From assembly GCA_009602725.1 (NCBI GenBank), contig WELB01000244.1, positions 105,699 through 125,772 on the forward strand: a stretch of DNA of 20,074 bases, read 5' to 3'. The translations under genes were made by a program, and so were the position numbers. The notes under the pieces are model-generated. The model did no database searches. It had not been told where the DNA came from and saw only the letters and a program-made list of their open reading frames with translations. Of this stretch, positions 9,284-18,500 are shown in pieces (the stretch's first letter is position 1; each line of letters starts with the position of its first letter). Origin of the DNA: Spirogloea muscicola (taxonomy: Eukaryota; Streptophyta; Zygnematophyceae; Spirogloeales; Spirogloeaceae).

Positions 9284-9455
9284 CTTCTCAATGGGCGAGC
9301 CCTTCTTCTCGGACCTGCATCTCCTGTCTAGAGGTTACTGAGCATTCCCTGGCTGATATCTTAGTCCTAGTCGTTCGCACTCAGGCTCCCTCAGACTTTG
9401 TCCATTCTTTTGGGCTGGCCTTTCCCAGCCACCAGTCACTCTGGCCGCGCTTCCT
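9284..9455 (+). repeat. Retroelement 3' end: coding tail (SDLHLLSRGY-stop) plus 3' UTR with stem-loop
   Basis: The tail reads FFSDLHLLSRGY and stops at TGA 9339-9341. An AATGGGCGAGC motif lies just before it (9290-9300). The 3' UTR then has CATTCCCTGG, and 72 bases after the stop comes GTCCATTCTTTTGGGCTGGC, with a paired partner CCCAGCC downstream. The order then continues CACCAGTCA...GGCCGCGC as at 2262-2345 (minus). Confidence 0.75.
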
Positions 9456-9456
9456 T

Positions 9457-9708
9457 CTTTGTTTCTCTGTGTGCTTGTTTCTTTTAGCGCTTCCCCTGGC
9501 CCCCTTCTCGTACTCTGTTTGTTCTCTTTTGAGCTCTTTTCCAGCCCCTATTCTCAATGGGCGAGCACTTTCTTCTCCTCCCCCGCGCCAGGCGAAGAGA
9601 AAGTGCTCGCCCATTGAGGATAGGGGCGCTGGAAAGGCCAGCCCAAAAAAGAATGAACAGAGGACGAGAAGGCCAGGGGAAGTAAAACAAGCACACAAAG
9701 AAACAAAG
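9457..9708. repeat. Long foldback: two inverted copies of the dispersed module with a 17-base spacer
   Basis: Arm 1 (9457-9576, plus) and arm 2 (9594-9708, minus) are copies of the same module. Both run from CTTTGTTTCT.TGTGTGCTTG through TTCCCCTGG, CTCTGTT and the CCAGCSCCT part of the stem-loop to CAATGGGCGAGCACTTTC. By eye the arms agree at roughly four fifths or more of positions, with a few indels. A transcript across this locus could form a hairpin with a stem over 100 base pairs. Confidence 0.9.
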
Positions 9709-10266
9709 CAGCTACTGTAACAAAGTTACACAAGATGGAACATCTATATCAAGGGAATGATAGCTGGAGGGGGTACTGAGGAGGCGAAGGACGGGCGCGC
9801 GATATTAGAGAAAGCGCATCTCTGAATAATGGCGCGCGACGCTGATGAAGGAGCAATATGGAATTTAGGAGCGCGACGGCGGCAAAGCCGGAATCTAGTG
9901 TTAGAACTCTACTAGTATTAGTATTAGTATTCCGCGCGGGGTCCCCGCAATCGGCGGCGACTCCAGCGGCGGAGGCGGCGGCCACGGGTGGATCTTCTGT
10001 GAGGGCTTAGCAAGTGGCCGGGCGCCTAATAATCCCATGAGGCCGGGGCCAGGGCCCCGAGAACCCTCGATGGCTACTTAAGGAGAAGGGGAGTCCAGTC
10101 GTGGGTTTTTCTCTTCCCCCCCCACACGCTTACGCTCGGCATTGTTTGTATTTCAACATCTGGTTTGTTCTGACCCATTGCACAAGTTTGGCTCCGACTC
10201 CTTTGCTTCGCGACACCAACGCCTCGTCCTTGGGCTTGACGATCCTCATTCTTTACAGCTACGATT
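9709..10266. other. Unassigned GC-rich stretch, possibly a decayed LTR-like sequence
   Basis: No gene is supported. It contains a short tandem of TAGTAT/TTAGTA units (about 9911-9930) and GC-rich inverted segments around 10015-10060. A TATA-like TACTTAAGG at about 10075 is followed by a poly-pyrimidine run near 10106-10125. A TGTTAGAA at 9898 and a TTCTTTACA ending at 10258 could be the ends of a solo LTR, but the five bases on each side do not match. Treat this as unexplained. Confidence 0.25.
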
Positions 10267-10318
10267 CACTCAGTAACCCCTGCTAAGCAGCCGCAGATCA
10301 GAGATGCTAGGCTCCTGG
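10267..10318 (-). repeat. Retroelement 3'-end remnant, 51 of 52 bases shared with 14629-14680
   Basis: On the minus strand it encodes a tail ending SISDLRLLSRGY-stop (TGA 10272-10270). The plus-strand segment starting CACTCAGTAACCCCTGC matches 14629-14680 with one difference, then the two sequences diverge sharply on both sides. Confidence 0.8.
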
Positions 10319-10507
10319 CCAGGCCGGTGGCCGTGGGGCCCGGTCGCGGCGCCCCCCCTCCGTCGATGCTGCCAAGCGGATCGGATGGTCCGGCGGCATC
10401 TCCTCTCCTGAACACTGTGGCCTCCCTTTCACGTCATGCGAAGAGAGCAGGCGCGCGGTGCGCATGACGATGGAAGAGTAACCAGTTCAGTTTCCTTCCC
10501 TGCCACG
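10319..10507. other. Unassigned intergenic stretch
   Basis: A GC-rich segment between two repeat remnants. I see no ORF with recognisable features, no RNA gene and no match to the other modules in the window. Confidence 0.3.
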
Positions 10508-10655
10508 AGCTACTCCGACCTGATGTTGCTCACTCGAGGGTACTGAGCTTCCCTGGAGCGTTGTCGTGTTTGGTAGTGTAGTCCTTCGGCACCTATTTCT
10601 TTGGCTTTAGACATTGTCCATTCTTTTTGAGCTGGCTTTGCCAGCCCTCTTGCGG
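10508..10655 (+). repeat. Retroelement 3' end: coding tail (SYSDLMLLTRGY-stop) plus 3' UTR with stem-loop
   Basis: The tail stops at TGA 10544-10546 and is followed by GCTTCCCTGG, like the copy at 9341. 83 bases after the stop lies TCCATTCTTTTTGAGCTGGC, pairing through a TTT loop with GCCAGCCC. The stem is kept while the loop differs from other copies. Confidence 0.75.
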
Positions 10656-10657
10656 CG

Positions 10658-10720
10658 CTCCAGCTCCCCAAGTTAGCCTGTCGGATTTGTTTGTGCTCAC
10701 CCGTAGGTACTGATGTCACC
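10658..10720 (+). repeat. Retroelement 3'-end remnant, left arm of an inverted pair (tail ..LSDLFVLTRRY-stop)
   Basis: It contains CTCCCCAAGTTAGCCTGTCG and ends GTAGGTACTGATGTCAC, with stop TGA 10711-10713. The minus strand of 10964-11029 carries the same sequence with scattered differences, making an imperfect inverted repeat separated by about 240 bases. Confidence 0.75.
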
Positions 10721-10775
10721 TAAGGCACCTTGGTTTCGGTTTCCGTAGTATGTAGCCCTGTTTGATTTGCCCTAA

Positions 10776-10848
10776 ACTCTGCCTGAACAATGTGTCGGCT
10801 TGAATTGGCCTCCATTTCATTTCATGCGCCCCGCGCGCCTTCTCTCTT
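10776..10848 (+). repeat. Uninterrupted ('empty') version of the repeat split by module A at 2419-2527
   Basis: 10776-10813 (ACTCTGCCTGAACAATGTGT...) matches 2381-2418 at 34 of 38 bases. 10814-10848 (TTTCATTTCATGCGCCCCGC...) matches 2528-2562 with about one difference. Here the two halves are adjacent; at the other locus about 109 bases separate them. Confidence 0.8.
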
Positions 10849-10963
10849 CTCTATGAATGCGCACTTCTTCTCTTCAAGCCAGAACCTTCTTCAGGCAAAA
10901 GCTAGAGCGAGATTTGGGGCTCCATAGCAGGAAGCACCATGCTAAGGTGGCTTTGGTAACAGC

Positions 10964-11029
10964 GTGACATAAGTACCAACAGGTGAGCACATGCAGATCC
11001 GACAGGCTAACTTGGGGAGCCGAAGCTCC
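10964..11029 (-). repeat. Retroelement 3'-end remnant, right arm of the inverted pair; stop codon lost
   Basis: On the minus strand it reads ..APQVSLSDLHVLTCWY, but the usual TGA after the Tyr is TTA, so the frame reads on. It is otherwise like 10658-10720. 11118-11165 (plus) holds a more decayed relative (ATGTTAGCAAGTCGGATC...AAGTACTTGG). Confidence 0.65.
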
Positions 11030-11213
11030 ACCACGGAAGCTGGTGGCCTGATTTACAGCGTGCCCAGCACACTGATGAATAGCCGGAGCTTTGAAGCGCT
11101 GCGCACCGCGCCTGCTCTCTCCGACTCCCATGTTAGCAAGTCGGATCATGGTCACTCATCAAGTACTTGGCAGTGCCCGAATTCTGCTCTGCTGATCTCT
11201 CAGTGGCCCAGCT

Positions 11214-11218
11214 TTACA
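11214..11218 (-). terminator. Likely polyadenylation signal (TGTAA) of ALG8
   Basis: TTACA on the plus strand gives TGTAA on the minus strand, 175 bases past the ALG8 stop codon. The position is plausible; the motif is short. Confidence 0.4.
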
Positions 11219-11392
11219 ACAGGCCTTTTGCATCAGAGGCATGTCTTCCATTCTCAGACCGACTTGGTATTCAAGAAGCTGCCAAGGATCGCATTCATGT
11301 TTCCACTGCTAAAGGTCATCAAACACACTTAACAATCTATGACAGGTATGCGATGGCCCGCCCTAATCTCAATGCTGACAATCTTCAGTCCT

Positions 11393-14277
11393 TCACAAGG
11401 TTCTCAGCAAAAGTAGCCAAGAGTATATCATGCCCAGTGAGCAATACAGAGAGGTGAGGAGGAGTGGTAGAAATGGCAGCCTTTGGCCCATCAGAATGTG
11501 GTGTAAAAACTGACCATACAGCTCTACTACAGGCAGACCCAATAGGTAAGCCCAACAGTGAAGTGGCAGTAACTTCACCTTCTCTTGATCCGCATGCTTA
11601 AGGTTGCCTGGTCTTTGGTATAAGTGCGAGAGCCCACAGTACAAGCCGATTGAGTACAGTGTGAGCAACAGCATCTTGATTGGATACTCTTGGGGTTGAA
11701 ATAGAAGTGGAGAGAGGGACCATTGAGCCACTGTGACAGCAAGGAGTAAATTGCGCCAGTCAGACCTTGCATACCGTGCATCAGAACATCCAAGCTGCAA
11801 GGAGGAGGAAATGCTTTGGCGCTTAATGAGCAAGTAGTGATCCAAGAGAGTGCTGAAGATGCAAAAGCTGGTAGTCAGAATCATCACTAGCTGCATGCTA
11901 AAAGAAACAGGCTAATTACCAAGGGCTGTGAAGCAGGACCAAAGTCCATAGCTCACCAGTAGAAAGAAAGTAGTACTGTGAGCCTTCCTTGGCAGTGTGC
12001 GCACACGTTAAAGCAAGAGGGATGACAAAATGTAGGGTTGCCTTCTCATGGACGTGCCACCCGAGCATGTAGCCACAAAAGTAGCTATAGGATACCCAAG
12101 TCACCATGTCCATGGTGGAGGGCGCCTGCTTTGTCCAGATCTTATGCAGGCAGGGAATCATTGCCAGTAGTACCAGGGCCATAGAGATGCCAGGTTTGAT
12201 CTGCAACATAAGAGGCACAAGAGGTACTCACTACCTGGAATGAGTAGGTAATGGTACAGGTATCCACGACAACTAAGTGCTGCGGTACAATGAGTGTATC
12301 AAGATCAGCTTGCGTAGAACCTGCTCGCGAGATCGTGAATCTTAGGAAAGGCAGTGGAGCTAACACTTGGGAGGATCGCATACGGCGTCATGTCGCCAAC
12401 CAGACCGCCAGTCAAGGCCCCGCTTCTTAGAGGCAATTCAAGTCCCGTAAGTACGCCGTGCCTCCTCAATATACTCATGAAGCAAGCCAGAGCTTTGTCA
12501 AGTACATTGTAGATTGCCCACACGTTGGGTGCCCAATAAGCATGACACAAGCCCCTGCCAAAGGGGAAGAGCCTTGTGAACAGCTGCTTTCCCTGAGGAT
12601 GCCAGATTGCAGAGAGTCGAGCTTGTCAAGTGGTAATCCACAAGCAAAGAGCCTGTGACAGCATCAAGGTACTCTGCACTGCCAGCTATGTTGGCCTGCG
12701 ACATAGCACTGCATTACTGGGGTCAGGGTGTCGCAATTTGGTTCTCAAAGTTTGCCCTCTTGGTCAATTGAAAGATTAACATCCACATATAATCACGTGC
12801 CTTATCTGTGTAAAGACACCTGCACGATGTCAAAGCAGAAGAGAGAAGACATACCTGGCCTAGGTACCAAAAAGGACCAAAGGCTGCCAAGACTACTACC
12901 AAAACTGATGCCCCCAAAGCCATGAATCTCTGCACTGCTTGCTTTCCCTGGCAGTGATGCCGAAGGAGGTGGATCAATCAAGTACACGGGTCCAGCAACA
13001 GCAAACAGGTGCTTAAGGCAGACAAGTAGAGCAAATAACACTCCTCCAAGCAAGCCCTTGCCTTCCTGGGGCGCATAAACCAAGCAGGGTTTGAATGAAG
13101 AGTGACAACTTCTGTACATGGTGGCATCACCAACGGTATGTCAAAACCACCAACCAAAGCACAGAGGACCTTGCAGGCGCCAGCCAATGACACATGTCTG
13201 CACTGAGGAGCACATGCAGAAGAGGACATGCTCACCTTAAGCATGGCCAAAGAAAGGACGAGAATGCCGAGTAGGAAGCCATTGTACTGGAAGTGTACGT
13301 GGTCTACCATGATTAAGCCTGGGGAGAGAAGGACGGCAGCACTTGTCAGTCTCCTCCTCTCCTCTCCCATGTCCCTGGAAACACATGGCCACCAGTATGC
13401 ATGTAAGAGAATGTGCTTGAGCAGGTGGGGCACCGGTAGGCGTAATTTAGTGGCGTGCTGGAAGCTTCCATTAAACGAGCTCCTTGGAGTATCTATACAC
13501 GTGATTAGGAATGATAATGGCAAGCTCGATAGCATGCTGCCGGTATAGGATAAACAGTCTGTTGGCTACCTGCGGCTCGAAGCACACACATAATGGTTAG
13601 CATTACCACGCTATTATCATGCGGTGCCGTTGTTGTGCAAGCCGTTTAGAATAGGAGCCACTGAGCACCTCACTATGCAGCAGCAAAGGGTCTGAAACAG
13701 CTGGCAGTGGCCCAGGTGTGCCTGCAGACTGCACCTACAGAATCGCCACAAGGCGTAGTAGAGCAAGCAGTCCGCGACCATGACAGTGCTCCGGAGGTAG
13801 AGCACCGTGGCAGGGCTGGCATAGCCGAGCCCGCCATGGAGGTCCACTATGAGAGGGTCCACCGCAGCGGCCGGGATGGCAAGGAGGCGCTCGAGCCAAG
13901 CGAAGAGAGGAGGGTAGTCCAGCGTCCACTCCGACGTCTCGTCTGCGTACCACTGCAGAAAGCGCGACAAGGCTCTGATGCGAGCTGAATTGCCGAGCCC
14001 TGATCATACGCTCAGCCTCTCAAGTCTCGAGCCAAGAGCGCACAGCACTCAGACCACGACATTGGATTATATTGCAGGCAGTCTCCATCAAGCTGACGGC
14101 GAGGACCAGCATCAAGAAGCACGTCGAGGAGCTCGGAGGCATGAGCACCTGCACGAGGGGAAGGGAGCGCGTGAGCGCCATCCAGTGGCGGTGAACCTCG
14201 AAGTCGGTGCTGCGGTATGCCGGCACGAGCAGCAGCTTGACGGCCGTCGCCACGCTGGCCAGCCACGCCACGTCCAT
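11393..14277 (-). CDS. ALG8: ALG8: dolichyl-P-Glc:Glc1Man9GlcNAc2-PP-dolichol alpha-1,3-glucosyltransferase, seven exons, frameshifted in exon 4
   Basis: Exons: 14277-14149, 13952-13735, 13374-13236, 13065-12855, 12592-12365, 12200-11957, 11730-11393. All introns are GT-AG and all phases agree except inside exon 4. ALG8 (family GT57, ER membrane) adds the second glucose to the lipid-linked N-glycan precursor. Recognised motifs: [14 protein letters not shown] in exon 1, [14 protein letters not shown] in exon 2, [13 protein letters not shown] in exon 3, [11 protein letters not shown] in exon 4, [17 protein letters not shown] and TGGLVGD in exon 5, [12 protein letters not shown] in exon 6, [12 protein letters not shown] and LPFLPLLL in exon 7. 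Many hydrophobic spans fit a multipass protein. A tandem ATCA duplication (12973-12980) shifts the frame. As written, translation would stop in exon 5 at about 263 aa; without the duplication the reading is 500 aa, the usual family length. It may be a sequencing error, a variant allele or a recent pseudogene. Start MDVAW was chosen by homology; Mets upstream in the same frame exist. Confidence 0.93.
12973..12980. repeat. 4-base tandem duplication (ATCA x2) breaking the ALG8 frame
   Basis: Plus strand GGATCAATCAAGT; minus strand ACTTGATTGATCC. Conserved ALG8 residues are read in one frame up to this point (..GPVYLI) and in another directly after it (HLLRHHC..). Removing one ATCA unit joins the two frames exactly. 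No splice site of reasonable intron length explains the shift. Confidence 0.85.
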
Positions 14278-14433
14278 GGCCGCTCCGGTCACCAGAGCGC
14301 CGCCGCCGCCGCCGCCCGCAAAGGCGGCGGCAGCACGCGAGGCCTGGCAGAAGTGACGAGGACGCGAGGTAGGCATGAACTGAAAGGGAGGACAAATCAA
14401 GCCAACGCACTCAGGCAGAAGCTATTGCAAAGA

Positions 14434-14565
14434 ATGAAGAAAGTGCTCGCCTATTGAGAATAGGGGCTGGAACAACCAGCCCGAAAAAGAATGAACAGAG
14501 TACGAGAATGGGAGTGCTCGCCCGTAGAGAAGAGGGACCGGGCAAAGCCAGCCCAAAAAACAATA
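14434..14565 (-). repeat. Two dispersed stem-loop modules in tandem (copies F and E), upstream of ALG8
   Basis: On the minus strand, copy F comes first (TTTTTTGGGCTGGCTTTGCC, then GGGCGAGCACTCCC). Copy E follows (CTCGTACTCTGTTCATTC, stem-loop GGGCTGGTTGTTCCAGCCC, AATAGGCGAGCACTTTC). The E core matches the cores at 14801 and 14889 except for one visible base. F lies 77 bases after the retroelement coding tail that stops at 14631, as expected for its 3' UTR. Confidence 0.85.
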
Positions 14566-14628
14566 ATCTTCTTGGGACAATATTCAAAGAAGACTGGGGC
14601 TATGCGAAGCGGAGCCCTATTCCAAGAC

Positions 14629-14760
14629 ACTCAGTAACCCCTGCTAAGCAGCCGCAGATCAGAGATGCTGGGCTCCTGGAAGTGGGTCCCCTGAGCCAGA
14701 GGCAGCGAGACGGCCAGGCGCATTCGATACACTTGCGCCAGCGACCCTGCCACGAGTGTC
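14629..14760 (-). pseudogene. Fragment of a retrotransposon protein C-terminus
   Basis: Read on the minus strand, 14747-14702 is identical over 46 bases to 19988-20033 (encoding GSLAQVYRMRLAVSL). A short stretch follows, then the tail SISDLRLLSRGY and TGA (14633-14631). The fragment lacks the middle of the C-terminal region seen at the right edge of the window, so it is internally deleted or belongs to a subfamily. It is too short to be functional. Confidence 0.75.
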
Positions 14761-14950
14761 TCGTAGCAGCTTTGTTTCTGTTTCGTAGCGCTTCCCCTGG
14801 TTCATTCTTTTTCGGGCTGGTTGTTCCAGCCCCTATTCTCAATGGGCGAGCACTTTCTTCTTTCCCCTGGCCCCCTTCTCGTACTCTGTTCATTCTTTTT
14901 CGGGCTGGTTGTTCCAGCCCCTATTCTCAATGGGCGAGCACTTTCTTCTT
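14761..14950 (+). repeat. Two dispersed stem-loop modules in direct tandem (copies C and D)
   Basis: 14801-14862 and 14889-14950 are identical over 62 bases (TTCATTCTTTTTCGGGCTGG to the CTTTCTTCTT end), with a period of 88. Copy C lacks the CCCCCTTCTCGTACTCTG segment present in D and in copy A. Copy C is preceded by TCGTAGCAGCTTTGTTTCTG, as after the tail at 9149. The pair faces copies E and F (14434-14565) in the opposite orientation. Confidence 0.9.
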
Positions 14951-14989
14951 ATTCCAAGGGAAGGGATGCCAGTACACTAGCATTATCTG

Positions 14990-15170
14990 CTTGCCGGCGG
15001 CTAGTCTTTCTGACTTGTGGCTACTACCTGCCGGTTACCAAGTGGTTATCATACAGGTTACTTACATAGTAACTACATGCTAAAGCGCTTGCCAGCTCCT
15101 CTTTCTATGGGCGAGCTCCTCTCTTTCCGGCCCCTTCGGACCTTGTCAAATGCTTTTCTTCGTTTCACCC
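14990..15170 (+). repeat. Decayed retroelement 3'-end remnants near the SHMT promoter
   Basis: About 14997-15037 reads SLSDLWLLPAGYQ, a decayed coding tail without its stop. About 15090-15125 has CTTTCTATGGGCGAGCTCC, a changed form of the AATGGGCGAGCACTTTC motif. CCTTGTCAAATGCTTTTCTT follows at 15140-15159. These lie 350-520 bases before the SHMT start. Confidence 0.5.
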
Positions 15171-15516
15171 ATTCTCCAGCGTCGGTGCTCAACGAGAATT
15201 GCCGACCACGTTTCGGCGTCGTCCCGTCGCGCGAGCCCCCGGTTTGAATCGGGCTCCCCCGCCATCGGCGGCGCGTCCTTCCTCTGCGTCGCCAGAAACG
15301 GCAGGGCCCGCTGATCGCCCGAGGCCTTTCGCTCCGAGCTGTTGTGACCTGCAGAGGACTCCCCCCGGCTGGCGTGCTCGGCCGGCAAACCGCCGGGCCG
15401 CCGTTACCGCAGCGGCAACTGGCCGACAAGGTGGCTTCTTCAGCGAGGCTGGAGGTCGCCACCGCCACGTCAGTGCGGACCGCAACTTATCTGGAAGTTA
15501 GCGAGTCCTCCCCACC
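15171..15516 (+). promoter_or_regulatory. GC-rich upstream region of SHMT
   Basis: This CpG-rich stretch between the last repeat remnant and the first SHMT ATG probably holds promoter and 5' UTR. No TATA-like site or other regulatory motif can be named from the sequence. Frames on both strands are open by base composition and show no domain. Confidence 0.35.
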
Positions 15517-18500
15517 ATGCCGCCGCCGCCGGACTGGTCTCCGGCAGCTCCTCCCCTCGCCCTGCAGGCGCTCCACGTCCACGCCGCGGCCGCCGCCCCG
15601 CCGCCGCCGCTCCCGCCGCCGCTACCGCCGCCGCCCTTTGCGCCGCGGGCGGCCTGCGCTGCCTCGGCGGCCGCCATGGAGGCGGTCGGCGAGTGGGGCA
15701 ACACGCCTCTGCGCGATGTGGACGCAGAGATCCACAGCCTTCTCGAGCAGGAGAAGCGCCGGCAGTGGAAGGCACGCTGCTTCGTGCTTGCTCCCCTTGC
15801 TTCAGAGCCTGCCCCGCGCCAAGCGGCAGCTGCCGAGACGCCCTTCCTTGCGCCTCTGGAGCACCTCCCTCTCTCGCATCTCGAGGCTGCTCTGGTCGGA
15901 AGCTCAGTTTTGTCCTCGTGGTCACCTCGAAGCTCGCTCGATATGCGGCCTGTATATGTTGCCTAGCGCAGCAGGCTCTCCTTTTTGCCGACTTTTGATC
16001 CTTAAAAGATCAAGAGGGGTGCTGATTGACGTCCTTTCCTCATCCTCGTGCAGGGAATTGAGCTGATTGCCTCCGAAAACTTCACGTCACAGGCTGTCAT
16101 GGAAGCACTTGGCAGCTGCTTCACAAACAAGGTGCTGGGAGATAGCAACGTCTTGTATTTGGCAACAGCTGAATGCAGCCTGTGCCCTTGATGGTGTCAA
16201 ACCAAGCTCATGGTTAGAGGCTGATGCTGCCAAGTAGCAGGCCTCAGAATCAGTGAATTAGTGACTTCCAATGCAGGCTAGACCTTCGCTACCTTCAATC
16301 ACTTACTGGTCTTCCTTTCTGTTCGCTCAGTACTCGGAAGGTCTGCCAGGAGCCCGATACTATGGAGGGAATGAGGTTGTTGACCAGGTTGAGAACATCT
16401 GCAGAGCCCGGGCACTGCAGGTTTTTGGAGCAGACCCCGAGAAATGGGGTGTCAATGTGCAGCCTTATTCTGGAAGCCCGGCCAATTTTGCAGGTGGGGC
16501 TTGGCACAGAAAGTGCTGTACATGTAATCAGGTGGCTTGTCGTCCTTGCAGGTTAGCTTGCCTGGACTGGGCTTATTGACGTCAAGCCTGGCATTCATAC
16601 ATGAGCTGAAGTCTTACATAGGGGCTGCATATCCTGGTCTTTGTTGCTAAGTCTGTACTTTAAATGTGACAGTATACACTGCATTACTCAATCCGCACGA
16701 CCGCATCATGGGCCTTGACCTCCCATCCGGTGGCCATCTAACGCATGGGTAGGCAGCACGCAGCTGATACTTTTCCGTTTCTATGACTGATACCATTGAT
16801 GGAGACTCTCCTCTCCAGGAAAGGCCTGCTGCAAGGTGGAGCTTAAGTCACTGCAATCAATTAGTCAATCTCAACCTTAATAATGTGTGGCCAACTGATG
16901 AGCTCTTTCATTGTTGTCATGCAACAGCTACTACAATGCCGCTGGAAAGCGCATCTCAGCAACGTCCCTCTACTTTGAGTCATTGCCATACAAGGTGCAC
17001 AATGAGACAGGGTACATTGATTTCGAGAAGCTTGAGGAGAAGGCCTTGGATTTCAGGCCCAAGCTTATCATATGTGGTGGAAGTGCGTATGCACGCGACT
17101 GGGAGTATCCCAAGTTCAAGGCCACTGCTGACAAAGTTGGAGCTCTTCTGATGTGTGACATGGCACATATTAGTGGGCTTGTTGCTGCCAGAGTAAGTTC
17201 TGCATCGGCTTTTCCAAATATTGCCTGTTTATTTGCTTGCTGCTTCTCGTGAACATCCCTGGTATTGAAATGTAAAGGTTGGATGAGTCTGGGAGGCCAG
17301 ATGAGATGTTTAGGAAGTTGGATTGTACTAGCAGCTATCAGCAGTGCTGTCAGCACTGGACATTGTAGATATAAGCAGAGCATGGGGCACCAGAGCAGCT
17401 ACAAGTGCTGGTCGTTGCCAACCTCTGGACCTAAATTCCTTGATACCAATTATGTGATGACGCAGGAAGCAAGCAGCCCATTTGATTACTGTGATATAGT
17501 TACAACCACCACACACAAGACCTTGAGAGGTCCTCGGGCAGGCATGATATTCTTCAGGAGAGGTCCAAAAGCTCCAGCCAAAGGGCAGCCAGAAGGTGCT
17601 GTCTACGACTTTGAAGAGAAGATCAATGCCGCTGTCTTTCCTGCACTTCAGGTTGGAACCTGGCCCTTGTCTGGTTGACAGGTTATTGTTCAGGTGCAGG
17701 CAGGCTACTCTGTTACAGGTTGGTCTCATGATGATCTTGCAAGATTCTTCAGGTGACTACCTTTGCAAGATGTATCGCACTTTTAGACTGCTCTTCAGCA
17801 ACTTAACTTGAGACAATCGCTTTGCTTGGCTTAGGGAGGTCCTCATAATCACCAGATTGCAGCTTTGGCAGTAGCATTGAAGCAGGTATGCACCACTTTA
17901 TCCTGTACCATATCACAGTTCATATTGCTGCTATGTCTTGTTCCACGCATTTGCCAACCTGCATTGGTGTCTTATCTTTGACAAGTCCCTTTTCCCGTTT
18001 ATTCAGGCGAGTGGGCCAGCATTCCAAGCTTATGCAAAGCAAGTGAAGGCCAATGCACGGGCTATTAGGGACAGGCTGATGAAGCATGGATATAAGCTCG
18101 TTACAGACGGCACAGACAACCATCTTGTCCTCTGGGATCTTCGTCCTCTGGGATTGACAGGTATGCTACTTGAGCCAGATTGTCACTTGTAGGTCCCCTC
18201 AAGCTCAGTCTTCCCACATTGTTCTGCTATGATCTATTGACCCCTCTTAGCTGGGCATTAAGCCTCCTCAATCATCACCCAGTGTGCACAAGGCAGACTA
18301 AGAGGTTACGGTGAACAACTAGCACCTGCTGCGTATGTCTAGGTGGACATGATGCAAGGCATCTGCTTTCATTGTTGCAGGCAGCAAGGTCGAGAAAATC
18401 TGCGAATTGGCGCACATAACGCTCAACAAGAATGCTGTGCATGGCGACAGTAGTGCTCTTTCTCCTGGTGGAGTACGCATAGGTATGTGTATCTACATTG

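Noticed and set aside
9457-9708. A conventional DNA transposon with terminal inverted repeats
   Set aside because: The arms are the same dispersed module found singly elsewhere, there is no internal sequence, and no target duplication is visible.
10101-10286. 61-codon plus-strand frame
   Set aside because: No domain, no splice partners and no homologous motif; it lies in unassigned intergenic DNA.
13978-14457. 159-codon plus-strand frame opposite ALG8 exons 1-2
   Set aside because: Antisense shadow of GC-rich ALG8 exon 1 and its 5' region.
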